A stretch of DNA of 64,000 nucleotides from Sulfitobacter sp. (GTDB lineage: Bacteria > Pseudomonadota > Alphaproteobacteria > Rhodobacterales > Rhodobacteraceae): NCBI GenBank assembly GCA_029252045.1, contig JAQXCD010000059.1, positions 1-64,000 on the forward strand. The letters are read 5' to 3'. Both the position numbers and the translations under genes were made by a program. The notes under the pieces were generated by a model, which saw only the letters and a list, made by a program, of their open reading frames with translations, did not search any database and was not told where the DNA came from. Positions 27,478-37,234 of the stretch are shown here, in pieces; position 1 is the first letter of the stretch; every line of letters begins with the position of its first letter.

Positions 27478-28515
27478 TCAGGAGCCGCCGCCCATAACGG
27501 TTTCGTTTGCGATAGCTTCCTGAGTTTCGGCCAGTGCCGGATCGGATACAAGACCGTATTCCGCCAAGGGGCCATCGGGGCCTGCAATCTCGTCTGCGAC
27601 GAAGAATTCAGCAAATTCTTTCAGGCCGGGGATGACGCCGATGTGTGCCTTCTTGATGTAGAAGAACAGCGGGCGCGACACGGGGTATTCACCTGTCGAG
27701 ATGCTCTCGGTCGAGGGAACAACGTCGGACATGGTGGCCACTTGCAGCTTGTCAGTGTTGTTCTCGTAGAAGGCCAGACCAAACACGCCGATGCCGTCTT
27801 TGTTGCTCTCGATGCGGGCCAGTGTCTCGGTGTAGTCGCCGTCGATGTCGACAGATTTGCCATCTGTACGGATCGCCATGCACTTGCCTTCGGCGGTGTC
27901 TTCGTCAACGCCTGCTGCTTCCATCGCGGCAAGGATACCGCTGTCTTTGCAGCCCGCGAGGATTACTTTTTCTTCAAACACTTCGCGTGTGCCATGCTTG
28001 GTGCCCGGAATGAACGCCATGATCGGCTGTGCGGGGAAGGCTGGGTTGACCTCATCCCAAGTTGTAAAGCTGTTGGGAACCAGCGCACCATCAACGAAAT
28101 GCTCGGCGGCCAGTGCTTTGTACCAGTCTTCGGGTGTGAATTTGAACGCGTTGCCGTTGATGTCAGAGGCGAAGACGATGCCGTCATAGCCTACGCGCAC
28201 TTCGATAATGTCGGTCACGCCGTTGGCAGCGCAGGCTGCAATCTCTTTTTTGCGGATCTGGCGGGACGCGTTTGCGATGTCGATGGTGTTTTCGCCCACA
28301 CCTTCGCAGAAGCGCTTGAGACCGGCAGAGGAGCCGCCGGATTCAACAACAGGTGTCGGGAAATCAAAGTTTTCGCCAAAGGCTTCGGCCACGATGGACG
28401 CATAGGGCAGAACGGTGGAGGACCCCGCCACCTGAACCTGATCGCGCGCGGCAGCGGCGGTTGCGGACACGGCGGCAATTGCCAGCGCGGAAGTTGTGAG
28501 TTTTGCGAAAGACAT
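27478..28515 (-). CDS. pstS: Phosphate ABC transporter substrate-binding protein PstS
   Basis: A 345-residue periplasmic phosphate-binding protein. The signal peptide is MSFAKLTTSALAIAAVSATA with probable cleavage before RDQVQVAGSSTVLPY. The TVLP-containing phosphate loop and the block VVESGGSSAGLKRFCEGVG belong to the PstS/PBP-like family. It is the first gene of the pstSCAB-phoU-phoB transcript and has a Pho box about 90 bases upstream, so it should be strongly induced when phosphate is low. Confidence 0.95.
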   Translation of the reverse strand: MSFAKLTTSALAIAAVSATAAAARDQVQVAGSSTVLPYASIVAEAFGENFDFPTPVVESGGSSAGLKRFCEGVGENTIDIANASRQIRKKEIAACAANGVTDIIEVRVGYDGIVFASDINGNAFKFTPEDWYKALAAEHFVDGALVPNSFTTWDEVNPAFPAQPIMAFIPGTKHGTREVFEEKVILAGCKDSGILAAMEAAGVDEDTAEGKCMAIRTDGKSVDIDGDYTETLARIESNKDGIGVFGLAFYENNTDKLQVATMSDVVPSTESISTGEYPVSRPLFFYIKKAHIGVIPGLKEFAEFFVADEIAGPDGPLAEYGLVSDPALAETQEAIANETVMGGGS

Positions 28516-28605
28516 GGTGTCTCCTGTCAGCAGTCAGTTGAAATCACCCCCATGGTGATCTGCACCTGATCTAGGCCAGTGGTGCTATGCTTTTGTGACA
28601 CTCAG

Positions 28606-28623
28606 GTTACAGTTTTATGACAG
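28606..28623 (-). promoter_or_regulatory. Pho box upstream of pstS
   Basis: On the minus strand CTGTCATAAAACTGTAAC matches the PhoB consensus (two CTGTCAT-like direct repeats spaced 11 bases). A third, weaker unit GTGTCACAAAA follows 11 bases on. It lies about 91-108 bases before the pstS start and separates pstS transcription from phoR upstream. Confidence 0.85.
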
Positions 28624-28683
28624 TGTATTTTCTTCGTCCATCCAGCTGAAGTTCTGTGTGGCAAAGGCGCAAAAGAGCCGGAA

Positions 28684-29727
28684 TTATGAAGAGTCCAGCG
28701 GCAAAATCACTTTGAATTCAGAGCCATGTCCGATTTCAGAAGTGATTTTGAGCCGCCCGCGATGGCGGTTGAGAATATGCTTCACAATCGCAAGCCCCAG
28801 CCCCGTGCCCCCCAGCGCGCGGCTGCGGTGGCTGTCAGCGCGGTAGAATCGCTCGGTCAGGCGGGGAATGTGATGGGCCTCAATGCCGACACCTTGGTCG
28901 CGCACCGATATTACAAGGGCTGGCCCCCGTACCGCGTCCGCATGCGCCGCGCGTTCGAGTGTCACATCGACGCGTTTTCCTTTTCCGCCGTATTTGATGG
29001 CGTTTTCAATGAGATTTGTGAAAACCTGCATCACCTGATCGGTGTCGGCTGCCAGCATGACAGGCCCTTCGGGCAGGTCAGGCATGATCGTCACATCGGC
29101 CTCAACCGCCAGCGGGTTCAGATTGCGCAGCGTGCCTGCAAGGATATTGTTGACGTCAACCTGAACGGTCGGGCGCACCCTTTCTGCGGCCTCGACCCGG
29201 CTGAGCGACAGCAGATCGCCGACAAGGCGGTTCATCCGCTCGGCCTCGCCCTGCATGATCTCTAGAAAATGCTCGCGTGCAGGTGCATCGTCGCGCGCAG
29301 GGCCGCGCAGAGTCTCGATAAATCCCATGACTGCGGTCAGCGGAGTGCGCAATTCGTGACTGACATTTGCCACAAAATCGCGGCGCATCTGGCCCGCAGC
29401 AGTGACCAGAGTGGTGTCTTGAAAGGCCACAAGGGCGATGCCCGTTTGCCCCACAAGGCTGGCGGACACAGTATATGTGACATCATTGCCGTTTTCGCGG
29501 CTTTGGTAGCTGGCGGTGGTCTGCGGATTACCGGCAAGGCACTTCTCCACGGCTTCCACAACCGCAGGCTGGCGCAGAACGGTTATGAAATGACGCCCCT
29601 TTGCGTCCATCCCCAGCAGCGTTTGGGCGGCGGGGTTCAGGGCGATGATCTGCTCGTCCTGCCCGATGGCAAGTGCGGGCGCAGACAGCGCCGCCACTAC
29701 ATCACTGACAGGCAGCGCAGAGGTCAC
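28684..29727 (-). CDS. phoR: Phosphate regulon sensor histidine kinase PhoR
   Basis: A 347-residue kinase. A PAS domain (residues ~10-110) precedes the dimerisation helix with the phospho-accepting His in FVANVSHELRTPLTAVMGF. The ATPase domain has N-box LIENAIKYGGKG, G1 DQGVGIE and G2 GGTGLGLAIVKHILNRHRG. No clear transmembrane helix is seen at the N-terminus, unlike E. coli PhoR, so it may sit on the membrane through PhoU/Pst contacts. It is transcribed just upstream of pstS and four bases after the carbonic anhydrase gene. Confidence 0.92.
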   Translation of the reverse strand: MTSALPVSDVVAALSAPALAIGQDEQIIALNPAAQTLLGMDAKGRHFITVLRQPAVVEAVEKCLAGNPQTTASYQSRENGNDVTYTVSASLVGQTGIALVAFQDTTLVTAAGQMRRDFVANVSHELRTPLTAVMGFIETLRGPARDDAPAREHFLEIMQGEAERMNRLVGDLLSLSRVEAAERVRPTVQVDVNNILAGTLRNLNPLAVEADVTIMPDLPEGPVMLAADTDQVMQVFTNLIENAIKYGGKGKRVDVTLERAAHADAVRGPALVISVRDQGVGIEAHHIPRLTERFYRADSHRSRALGGTGLGLAIVKHILNRHRGRLKITSEIGHGSEFKVILPLDSS

Positions 29728-29731
29728 GCGC

Positions 29732-30253
29732 CTAGACTTCTTTCATATCGGCCGCAAACCGCGCGGCGTTTTCCTGATAGTGCAGCGCGCTGGCGGTGAG
29801 GCCCGCAATAGCCGCCTCGTCCAAGGTGCGCACGACTTTGCCGGGTGCGCCCATCACCAGACTGCCATCCGGGATCACCTTATTTTCGGTAATCAACGCC
29901 CCTGCCCCGATCAGGCAATTCTTGCCGATCTTGGCACCGTTCAGGACTGTGGCGCCCATCCCGATCAGCGAGTTATCCCCGATGGTGCAGCCGTGCAGCA
30001 TGACCTTGTGACCGACGGTGCAATTTACACCGATGGTCAGCGGATATCCCAAGTCGCTGTGGAAAACGCTATTTTCTTGCACGTTTGATCCGGCGCCCAC
30101 CGTAATCGGTTCATTATCGCCGCGCAGGGTGCAGCCGAACCAGACAGAGGATCTGGCGGCCAGCATGACATTGCCAATCACATTGGCGTCGGGGGCAACC
30201 CATGCGTCTTCGGCGATGGTCGGGGTGATGTCGGCAAGGGCGTAGATGGTCAT
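29732..30253 (-). CDS. Gamma-class carbonic anhydrase-like hexapeptide protein
   Basis: A 173-residue left-handed beta-helix protein with repeated hexapeptides. The metal-binding His pattern includes [29 protein letters not shown], and [10 protein letters not shown]. The ending GAPGKVVR is typical of the YrdA/PaaY/gamma-CA family. It may hydrate CO2 or act as an acetyl- or succinyl-CoA-related accessory; activity is not proven by sequence. Its ATG overlaps the gmk stop, so it is co-translated with gmk. Confidence 0.85.
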   Translation of the reverse strand: MTIYALADITPTIAEDAWVAPDANVIGNVMLAARSSVWFGCTLRGDNEPITVGAGSNVQENSVFHSDLGYPLTIGVNCTVGHKVMLHGCTIGDNSLIGMGATVLNGAKIGKNCLIGAGALITENKVIPDGSLVMGAPGKVVRTLDEAAIAGLTASALHYQENAARFAADMKEV

Positions 30254-30891
30254 TTCAGGTCCTCGAATTGTGATTGCAGGCGGCGGGCGATATCGCTCAG
30301 GCCCGGCTGTTGGGTGCGCTTGAGCCGTTCTGCTGTTATAATCGTCTTAAGTTTGTGTTCTGTGACATCCAGATCATCGTTTACCAGAACGTAATCGTAG
30401 CCATCCCAATGGCTGATCTCGTCCCAGCTTTTCTGCATGCGTTTTGCGATTGTTGCCTCATCGTCCTGCCCGCGGCTGACCAACCGGCGGTGCAGCTCGC
30501 TGATCGAAGGCGGCAGAATAAAAATCGACAGTGTGTACAGCCCCAGAGGCGAGTTGCGGATTTGCTGTGCGCCTTGCCAGTCGATGTCGAACAGCACGTC
30601 GTTGCCCGCATTGATCCCCTTCTCGACCGGCCCTTTAGGGGACCCGTAGAAGTTGCCGAAGACATGGGCGTGCTCCAGCATCTCGCCCTCGCCTACCCAC
30701 TTGCGGAATGTTTCTTCGTCAACAAAGCGGTAATCCTTGCCGTCCACCTCGCCCTCGCGGGGGGCACGGGTAGTGGCCGAAACGGAAAAGCTGAGCGTGT
30801 CATCCCAGACCATCAACCGTTTGGCGAGCGTGGATTTACCTGCCCCGGACGGGGAAGAAAGGATTATCAAAAGGCCGCGCCGCTGGGTCAT
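30250..30891 (-). CDS. gmk: Guanylate kinase
   Basis: A 213-residue kinase that converts GMP to GDP. It has the P-loop [17 protein letters not shown], the GMP-binding segment [21 protein letters not shown] and [15 protein letters not shown], and the lid [11 protein letters not shown]. Length is normal. It starts three bases after the end of yicC and overlaps the carbonic anhydrase gene; yicC-gmk linkage is widespread in bacteria. Confidence 0.96.
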   Translation of the reverse strand: MTQRRGLLIILSSPSGAGKSTLAKRLMVWDDTLSFSVSATTRAPREGEVDGKDYRFVDEETFRKWVGEGEMLEHAHVFGNFYGSPKGPVEKGINAGNDVLFDIDWQGAQQIRNSPLGLYTLSIFILPPSISELHRRLVSRGQDDEATIAKRMQKSWDEISHWDGYDYVLVNDDLDVTEHKLKTIITAERLKRTQQPGLSDIARRLQSQFEDLK

Positions 30892-30894
30892 CGT

Positions 30895-31788
30895 CTACTC
30901 CACATTCTGTACTTGTTCGCGCATCTGGTCGATCACGGCTTTCAACGCCAGCCCGACCCGTGTCAGTTCACTGCTTTGGGCTTTGGCGCAAAGGGTGTTG
31001 GCCTCGCGGTTGAACTCCTGCATCAGAAAATCCAGCTTGCGGCCTATGGGGGCATCACTGTCGAGCAGTTCGGTCGCGGCGGCAACATGGGCGCCCAGAC
31101 GGTCAATTTCTTCGGTGATGTCCGATTTAACAGCGATCAACGCCAGCTCGGCCTCGATCCGGTCGGGGGTGATGCCGTCCAGGTTATCCATAACCCGCGC
31201 CAGATTGCGTTTGAGGATTTCTGCGGTTTGGGCGCTGCGGGCCTGTGCCAGATCGGCCGCCTGTGCCGTGAGGTGTTTGATTTCGGTCAGCTGATCGCGC
31301 AAGATACGCTCCAATGCGGCCCCTTCGGCGGTGCGCATGGCGTTGAAATCCGCCAGAACGCCGGTAAACTCCGCCAGCAGCGCGGCGGCCAGCGCGTCAT
31401 TGTCATCCTCGACGACGGCCTGTTCCAGAACACCACGCATGGTCACGATATCGGTCGCCTTGGAAGGGGCAAGCGACACCCCGGCGTCCATTGCCGCAGA
31501 TTCGATCCGGCCCAGAGCATCCAGCACGGTGGCAAGCTGTGCCTCGTTCACTGTCAGCCCGCCGCCGGTCCCCTCTTCGCGGATCACCCGCAGGCCCAGC
31601 GTGACATTCCCGCGCGCCACCCCCGCGCTCAGCACGCTGCGCAATCCGGTCTCAAGGGTCGGTATCCAGTCCGGCACGCGGATCCGCAGGTCCAGCCCCT
31701 TGCCGTTCACTGCGCGCAGTTCCCAGCCCCAGCTGTGGGGCGCCAATGCGCCGCTTTTCGCTGCAAAGCCTGTCATCGACCTGATCAT
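30895..31788 (-). CDS. YicC family endoribonuclease-like protein
   Basis: A 297-residue YicC protein starting MIRSMTGFAAKSG, with the conserved N-terminal motif WELRAVNGKGLDLRIRVPDW. The C-terminal block RKLDFLMQEFNREANTLCAKA is the DUF1732 signature. Family members degrade certain small RNAs in E. coli. The ATG at 31788 is chosen from the conserved N-terminus and AGGAGCGCAGGC upstream. It heads the yicC-gmk operon. Confidence 0.93.
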   Translation of the reverse strand: MIRSMTGFAAKSGALAPHSWGWELRAVNGKGLDLRIRVPDWIPTLETGLRSVLSAGVARGNVTLGLRVIREEGTGGGLTVNEAQLATVLDALGRIESAAMDAGVSLAPSKATDIVTMRGVLEQAVVEDDNDALAAALLAEFTGVLADFNAMRTAEGAALERILRDQLTEIKHLTAQAADLAQARSAQTAEILKRNLARVMDNLDGITPDRIEAELALIAVKSDITEEIDRLGAHVAAATELLDSDAPIGRKLDFLMQEFNREANTLCAKAQSSELTRVGLALKAVIDQMREQVQNVE

Positions 31789-32062
31789 GCCTGCGCTCCT
31801 GTCCAATTGTCCTTGGGGTCTGGCATAGGTTTTTTCCCCCCCAACCCGCAAGCCCCAAGGCGCGGATTTATGCTTTTGCGCAGTGGATGGGCGATTAACC
31901 AATATGAATCAAATGTGAACCTAAGTTGAATTTACCTGCTACATCTGCCGGAACGTGGCACCGGCACAGAAAGTGCATTTGGCCAAACCCGAGCAGAAGT
32001 GGCAAGACGCGCGGAAATCCGCCCGTATGACGCCCCGAACCGCCCCCAGATCGAGAGCATTT

Positions 32063-32761
32063 ATGGACAACTCTGGCATTAACCAGCACAATATTTTCAC
32101 CAAGACCGGACACCAGCCTCACAGCGGATACGCCCCCCCTGTCGCTTGTCGAAGCCTATTGGGAAGCGTTGCGTGCGGGCAGTCAAATGCCCAAGCGCGC
32201 GGATATTGATACGCGTGGCATAGAAAGCGCGCTGGAATTTGCCTTTATTCTGGAACGTGTCGCCCCGGGTGTGGCGCGCATGCGGATTGCGGGTAGTCAC
32301 CTGCATGACCTATTGGGGATGGAAGCACGCGGCATGCCGCTGACGGCCCTATTTGCGCAAGATGTGCGGATCCGTGTTGCGGGACTGCTGGAGGAAGTGT
32401 TCCAGACACCGGCCACGGCCGAAGTAGGGATGCATTCTGCCGCCGGCGCGGGGCAATTGCCGCTTGAGGCGCGGATGGTGCTGCTGCCCCTGAAAAGTGA
32501 TCTGGGTGATGTGAGCCGTATTCTGGGATGTCTTGTCAGTCAGGGCGAAATCGGAGAGACGCCACGCCGTTTTGATCTCGGCGAGATCAAGTTGCGGCGT
32601 TTGGGGGATGCTCCCGATACGGAAGCGGGCACGCTGCGTAATCGTGCGGCGCAGGGTTTTGCTGAAACGCAAAAAAATTCGCCGCTCCTGCGTCCGCAAC
32701 CGGTCGCCCAAAACGGCCCACCTATTTGCGACTTGTCAAATCTGACGATCAGCAAGAATAG
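32063..32761 (+). pseudogene. PAS-domain protein (PAS_5 type) with two frameshifts
   Basis: The central part, open from about 32103 to 32709, encodes a PAS_5-type protein (LVEAYWEALRAGSQMPKRAD, ALEFAFILERVAPGVARMRI, LLPLKSDLGDVSRILGCLVS). A natural start (ATG 32063, MDNSGINQHNIFT, with GAGAG upstream) lies in another frame. One extra base near 32101-32104 breaks the join. At the other end the AAAA run at 32710-32713 is one base short: shifting frame gives RPTYLRLVKSDDQQE and a TAG at 32759-32761, directly before a terminator. Both ends share one frame and the middle another. Unshifted, the core frame runs on to 32861 over the DAHP synthase gene. Confidence 0.7.
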
Positions 32762-32762
32762 A

Positions 32763-32795
32763 GGCAGGGCACATGACGCGCCCTGCCCCCTTTTT
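32763..32795 (+). terminator. Rho-independent terminator after the PAS gene
   Basis: The stem GGCAGGGC / GCCCTGCC is followed by CCC and five T. It begins one base after the ancestral TAG stop of the PAS gene, supporting that stop over the longer open frame. Confidence 0.8.
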
Positions 32796-32801
32796 AGATG
32801 G

Positions 32802-34172
32802 TTAGCCAGCGGCCTGAAGGGCGGCTTTTTCACGCCGCGCCGACAGCTCTTCTGCCACTAGAAACGCCAGTTCCAGCGACTGGCTGGCGTTCAGGCGCGG
32901 ATCGCAGGCTGTGTGGTAACGGTCCGAGAGGTCCTCATCCGAGACATCGCGCACGCCACCTGTGCATTCGGTCACGTCCTGACCTGTCATCTCGAAATGC
33001 ACGCCGGCAGGCACGGTGCCTTCCGCTGCATGCACACCAAAGAACTCACGCACTTCGCGCAATACGCTCTCGAAGGGGCGTGTTTTGTAGCCCGACGAGG
33101 ATTTGATTGTGTTGCCGTGCATCGCGTCACAGGTCCAGACCACATTGGCGCCCTCTTCCTGTACCGTCTTGATCAGACGCGGCAGGTGGTCCCCCACTGC
33201 GCCCGCACCAAAGCGCGCAATCAGGGTCAGGCGGCCTTCTTCGTTTTGCGGGTTCAGTTTGGCCATCAGACGCTTGAGATCATCGGCTTCCATTGTGGGA
33301 CCACACTTGAGGCCAATCGGGTTTTGCACACCGGAGGCGAACTCGACATGGGCGCCGTCGGGCTGACGCGTGCGGTCACCGATCCAGATCATGTGACCCG
33401 AACCTGCAAGCCATTTGCCGGTTTCGGCCTCCTGACGGCATAGGGCTTCCTCATACTCCAGCAAAAGAGATTCGTGGCTGGTGTAGAATTCAACGGATTG
33501 CAGTGTATGGGCATTTTCAGATGTCACACCTGCGGCTGCCATAAAATCCAGCGTATCAGAAATACGCGATGCCAGATCACGGTATTTCGCGGCCTTTTCG
33601 CCATCTGTAAAACCAAGCGTCCAGCCGTGCACCTTGTGCACATCGGCATAACCACCGGTCGAGAAGGCGCGCAGCAGGTTCAACGTGGCTGCGGCCTGCG
33701 TGTAGGCCCGCATCATGTTCTGCGGGTTCGGGATGCGCGATTCCGGTGTGAAAGCCAGATCGTTGATGATGTCACCGCGGTAGCTCGGCAGCTCCACACC
33801 GTTGATCGTCTCGGTATTGGCGGAGCGCGGCTTGGCGAATTGCCCCGCCATGCGGCCGACCTTGATCACGGGCACTTTGGCGCCATAGGTCAGCACCACA
33901 GCCATTTGCAGCATGACCTTGAAGGTGTCGCGGATCATGTCCGAGCTGAACTGCTCAAACGACTCCGCGCAATCGCCGCCCTGCAACAAAAACGCATCGC
34001 CGCGCCCTGCGGCGGCCAGATGTTTGCGCAGTCGACGGGCCTCGCCCGCAAAAACCAGAACCGGATAGCGCGACAGCTGCGCCTCAACGCTGTTGAGGGC
34101 GTCCTGATCAGGATAGTCGGGCATTTGAATCCGTGGCAGTGAACGCCAGCTTGATTTGCTCCAGTTGGTCAT
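32802..34172 (-). CDS. aroG: Class II 3-deoxy-7-phosphoheptulonate (DAHP) synthase
   Basis: A 456-residue enzyme of the plant-like class II family that joins phosphoenolpyruvate and erythrose 4-phosphate at the entry of the shikimate pathway. It begins [20 protein letters not shown]. Conserved blocks are [15 protein letters not shown] with the metal-binding Cys, [42 protein letters not shown] and CDAMHGNTI. Class II enzymes have no ACT-like regulatory domain. It is divergent from the GlxA-type regulator gene. aroQ of the same pathway lies elsewhere in the window. Confidence 0.96.
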   Translation of the reverse strand: MTNWSKSSWRSLPRIQMPDYPDQDALNSVEAQLSRYPVLVFAGEARRLRKHLAAAGRGDAFLLQGGDCAESFEQFSSDMIRDTFKVMLQMAVVLTYGAKVPVIKVGRMAGQFAKPRSANTETINGVELPSYRGDIINDLAFTPESRIPNPQNMMRAYTQAAATLNLLRAFSTGGYADVHKVHGWTLGFTDGEKAAKYRDLASRISDTLDFMAAAGVTSENAHTLQSVEFYTSHESLLLEYEEALCRQEAETGKWLAGSGHMIWIGDRTRQPDGAHVEFASGVQNPIGLKCGPTMEADDLKRLMAKLNPQNEEGRLTLIARFGAGAVGDHLPRLIKTVQEEGANVVWTCDAMHGNTIKSSSGYKTRPFESVLREVREFFGVHAAEGTVPAGVHFEMTGQDVTECTGGVRDVSDEDLSDRYHTACDPRLNASQSLELAFLVAEELSARREKAALQAAG

Positions 34173-34359
34173 GTCGTGTCTCCGGTCTTTGGCGGATGCG
34201 CATAAAATGTTGGCGCAAACGCTGGGTCTGGCCGTAGCTATACAAAATCCGTTGGATAGTGACCATATCCCATTTGTACGCTTGACGTCGCTTTTAAATT
34301 TCTGCCCTAGTGACGCACTAAAAATATCTCAACCTGTCATTACTGTGGAATTTGCCTTG

Positions 34360-35364
34360 ATGGCCAAAGCACTCCCTGCCCAACGCGTCCCCAAGAACCT
34401 CGACAAGCCGGGCCGGTTTGTTTTTGTGCTGTTGGACAACTTCAGTTTGCTATGCTTTTCCACAGCGATAGAGAGTTTGCGCATTGCAAACCGCATGTCT
34501 GGGCGGAAACTGTACGAGTGGATTTTGATCGGTGAAGGTGGTGTCTCTGCGGCCTGTTCGGCGGGCACTGTGTTCCAATTGGACCATGATTTGGTCGAGA
34601 TGAACCGCGACGACACTGTACTGGTTTGCTCTGGCATTGATGTTCAAAAAGCGACGACAAAGAAAGTTTTGTCCTGGTTGCGCCGTGAGGCCCGCAAGGG
34701 GCTGATGATGGGGGGGCTGTGCACCGCGGCCTATTCGCTGGCCAAGGCGGGCCTGCTGGATGGCAAACGCGCCACGATCCATTGGGAAAATCAGGACAGC
34801 TTTGGCGAAGAGTTCGAAGAGGTCACCCTGACCAAGTCGGTTTTTGTAGTTGATAGCAACCGCATGACAACGGCGGGCGGGACATCCTCTATCGACCTCA
34901 TGCTCAAGATCATCGCGGATGATCATGGCGAGGAGTTGGCAAATGCGGTGGCGGACCAGTTGATTTACAGCTCCATCCGCACCGATCAAGACACCCAGCG
35001 CCTGAGCATTCCAACCCGAATCGGTGTGCGCCATCCCAAGCTTTCACAGGTCATCCAGATCATGGAGACCCACATCGAAGAGCCGATCAGCCCTTCGACC
35101 CTTGCCAGTGATGTGGGTATGTCCACCCGTCAGCTGGAGCGGCTGTTCCGCCGCTATCTCAACCGCTCGCCCAAGCGGTACTATATGGAGCTGCGTTTGC
35201 AAAAGGCCCGGAACCTGTTGATGCAAACGGATATGAGCGTGATCAACGTGGCCCTTGCCTGTGGCTTTGCCTCACCTTCACACTTCTCCAAATGCTACCG
35301 CGCGCATTACGACACCACCCCTTACCGCGAACGCGGCAGCCACGCGGCGCGCCTGTCGATTTGA
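34360..35364 (+). CDS. GlxA-type AraC-family transcriptional regulator
   Basis: A 334-residue protein. It has an N-terminal DJ-1/PfpI-like domain (residues ~15-190: RFVFVLLDNFSLLCFSTAIE, GGLCTAAYSLAKAGLLDGKR). A C-terminal AraC double helix-turn-helix follows (LASDVGMSTRQLERLFRRYL, VALACGFASPSHFSKCYR). Members such as GbdR and CdhR control catabolism of betaines, carnitine and amino acids. The ATG at 34360 is chosen; GTG 34345 is possible. It precedes a broken gene and a Liv-type transporter on the same strand, so it may regulate that operon. The inducer is unknown. Confidence 0.88.
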   Translation: MAKALPAQRVPKNLDKPGRFVFVLLDNFSLLCFSTAIESLRIANRMSGRKLYEWILIGEGGVSAACSAGTVFQLDHDLVEMNRDDTVLVCSGIDVQKATTKKVLSWLRREARKGLMMGGLCTAAYSLAKAGLLDGKRATIHWENQDSFGEEFEEVTLTKSVFVVDSNRMTTAGGTSSIDLMLKIIADDHGEELANAVADQLIYSSIRTDQDTQRLSIPTRIGVRHPKLSQVIQIMETHIEEPISPSTLASDVGMSTRQLERLFRRYLNRSPKRYYMELRLQKARNLLMQTDMSVINVALACGFASPSHFSKCYRAHYDTTPYRERGSHAARLSI

Positions 35365-35395
35365 AGAAGGCGTAAAGTTAATCCTCATCGGGGCT

Positions 35396-35858
35396 GTGCT
35401 GGTGCGGGGGGTCTTTCTGGCGACGATGGTCCTGTTTTCCGAGCCCAATTTCTTTGGGCTTCGGCCCCACGCGGTAAAACGCGGACTGGACATCCATTCT
35501 GCCGGTGATTTTCTGGCGCTGGCCGAACATGGGTCTGTCACCGGCATTTTGACCTATGACACGTGGTATAAGGACCGCGATGGGCAAACCGGCTGGTTCT
35601 TTTTGCCGTCAATCACAACCAAGAGCCTCCCGTTTGCGGTGAACGGTTTGCTTGACCCCGGTCTATCCAAGCTGTTCGGCACTGCACCGCGCCGTTGTGT
35701 TGGACCGCGCCCTTGCCGCTGCGCAGCCTGTACCTGACGGATTGTTCCGGTTCCTTGATATCCTGCGCGAAGCGGAAGTCTCCCGCACGCAATTGCATGC
35801 CCCGACGTCACAGGAGCGGCAATTTCCGTTTACCTGGTATGAAAATCCCACGCCTTGA
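35396..35858 (+). pseudogene. Hypothetical protein gene with an apparent frameshift
   Basis: From GTG 35396 a frame encodes a short hydrophobic start (FLATMVLFSEPNFFGLRPHA) and then protein-like sequence to LLDPGLSKLFG near 35680. There the coding character passes to a second frame (HRAVVLDRALAAAQPVPDG) ending at TGA 35858. Left alone, the first frame ends at 35737 in Cys/Pro/Arg-rich text unlike a real terminus. One extra base near 35675-35690 would explain the shift. I do not recognise the family. It lies between the GlxA-type regulator and the Liv operon. Confidence 0.5.
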
Positions 35859-36020
35859 GGTGCAATTGACCTATTGAACTGCAAATTATGTCAAATCGGA
35901 TAGTTCTACCCGCTAATGGCCTGAAATGCGGGTGATTTGCCCCTAAAAATCTACTTCTCTTTTCCGCTGACCCCGCATAGTCTGCTTTGCGAACATTACG
36001 TTCCAACTTGGGAGAGACAC

Positions 36021-37202
36021 ATGAAAAAGATGCTTATGGCCACAACGGCTGCAGCACTTGTTGCGACCGGCGCTTTCGCCGAAGACGTAAAACTGGGCAT
36101 TCACTTCGGCTTTACCGGCCCGATTGAATCGCTGACCGGCCACATGGCTGATGGCGCCGAACTGGCGATGAAAGAAGTATCCGACAGCGGCATGCTGCTG
36201 GACGGTATGACAGTGACGCCAATGCGCGTTGATTCGGGCTGTATCGACAACGGTCTGGCCGTGTCCAACGGCGAGCGTCTGATCGCAGACGGCGTGGCCG
36301 GCATCGTGGGCTCCGATTGCTCCGGTGTAACCGGTGCGCTGCTGCAGAACGTCGCCATTCCAAACGGCATGGTTATGATTTCGCCATCCGCGACATCCCC
36401 CGGCCTGACCACAATGGAAGACAACGGCCTGTTCTTCCGCACATCCCCTTCGGATGCGCGTGAAGGTGAAGTGATGGCGGAAATCCTGCAAGAGCGTGGC
36501 GTAAAATCCATTGCCCTGACCTATACAAACAACGACTACGGCAAGGGTTTGGCGGACGCGATTGAAACGTCGTTCAAGGCACTGGGTGGCGAAGTCACAA
36601 TCGTTGCGGCACATGAAGACGGCAAAGCGGATTACTCTGCCGAAGTCGGTGCATTGGCCTCTGCGGGCGGTGATATCCTTGTTGTTGCGGGCTACCTTGA
36701 CCAAGGCGGCGCGGGCATCATCAAAGCAGCACTGGATGCAGGCGCATGGGAGCAGTTCGGTCTGCCTGGCGGCATGATCGGTGACTCGCTGCCAGAGAAC
36801 ATCGGTCCCGACCTGAACGGCTCGTACGGTCAGATTGCCGGTTCTGAAGGTGAAGGTATCGACAACTTTGTGAAAATGGCAGAAGCAGCCGGCTTCCTTG
36901 GCGCCTCGCCTTACACACCTGAAAGCTATGATGCGGCAGCGCTGCTGTTGCTGGCGATGCAGGCAGCGGGTTCTGTTGATCCAGCAGTCTACAAAGACAA
37001 GATCCTCGACGTTGCAAACGCACCGGGCGAGAAAATCTACCCAGGCGATCTGGCAAAGGCGCTTGAGCTGATCAAGGCCGGCACGGACATCGACTATGTT
37101 GGTGCTTCCGCGGTCGAGTTGATCGGGCCCGGCGAATCCGCTGGTAACTACCGTATGATCGAAGTTCAGGACGGCAAGAACGCCACCGTAGGCTTCAAAT
37201 AA
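36021..37202 (+). CDS. livK: Liv-type ABC transporter substrate-binding protein
   Basis: A 393-residue periplasmic binding protein. The signal peptide MKKMLMATTAAALVATGAFA is cleaved before EDVKLGIHFGFTGPIESLTG. The type I fold is seen in DGAELAMKEV, GIVGSDCSGVTGA, MISPSATSPGLT and ALTYTNNDYGKGLADA. The pattern of Ser/Thr residues fits leucine/isoleucine/valine or related amino-acid binding; the true ligand could be another amino acid or amide. GGGAGAGACAC precedes the ATG. It heads the operon and is followed by a strong hairpin that may raise its level over the membrane parts. Confidence 0.9.
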   Translation: MKKMLMATTAAALVATGAFAEDVKLGIHFGFTGPIESLTGHMADGAELAMKEVSDSGMLLDGMTVTPMRVDSGCIDNGLAVSNGERLIADGVAGIVGSDCSGVTGALLQNVAIPNGMVMISPSATSPGLTTMEDNGLFFRTSPSDAREGEVMAEILQERGVKSIALTYTNNDYGKGLADAIETSFKALGGEVTIVAAHEDGKADYSAEVGALASAGGDILVVAGYLDQGGAGIIKAALDAGAWEQFGLPGGMIGDSLPENIGPDLNGSYGQIAGSEGEGIDNFVKMAEAAGFLGASPYTPESYDAAALLLLAMQAAGSVDPAVYKDKILDVANAPGEKIYPGDLAKALELIKAGTDIDYVGASAVELIGPGESAGNYRMIEVQDGKNATVGFK

Positions 37203-37234
37203 ACCTGTCCCCCAAGGGGGATTGATACAAAAGG

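Noticed and set aside
27181-28569. A 462-codon frame opposite pstS and pstC
   Set aside because: Antisense to pstS, whose signal peptide and fold are convincing; it also runs through the pstS start region.
30274-31929. A 551-codon open frame on the plus strand across gmk and yicC
   Set aside because: It is antisense to two clearly conserved genes and its translation is His/Gln/Arg rich with no protein character.
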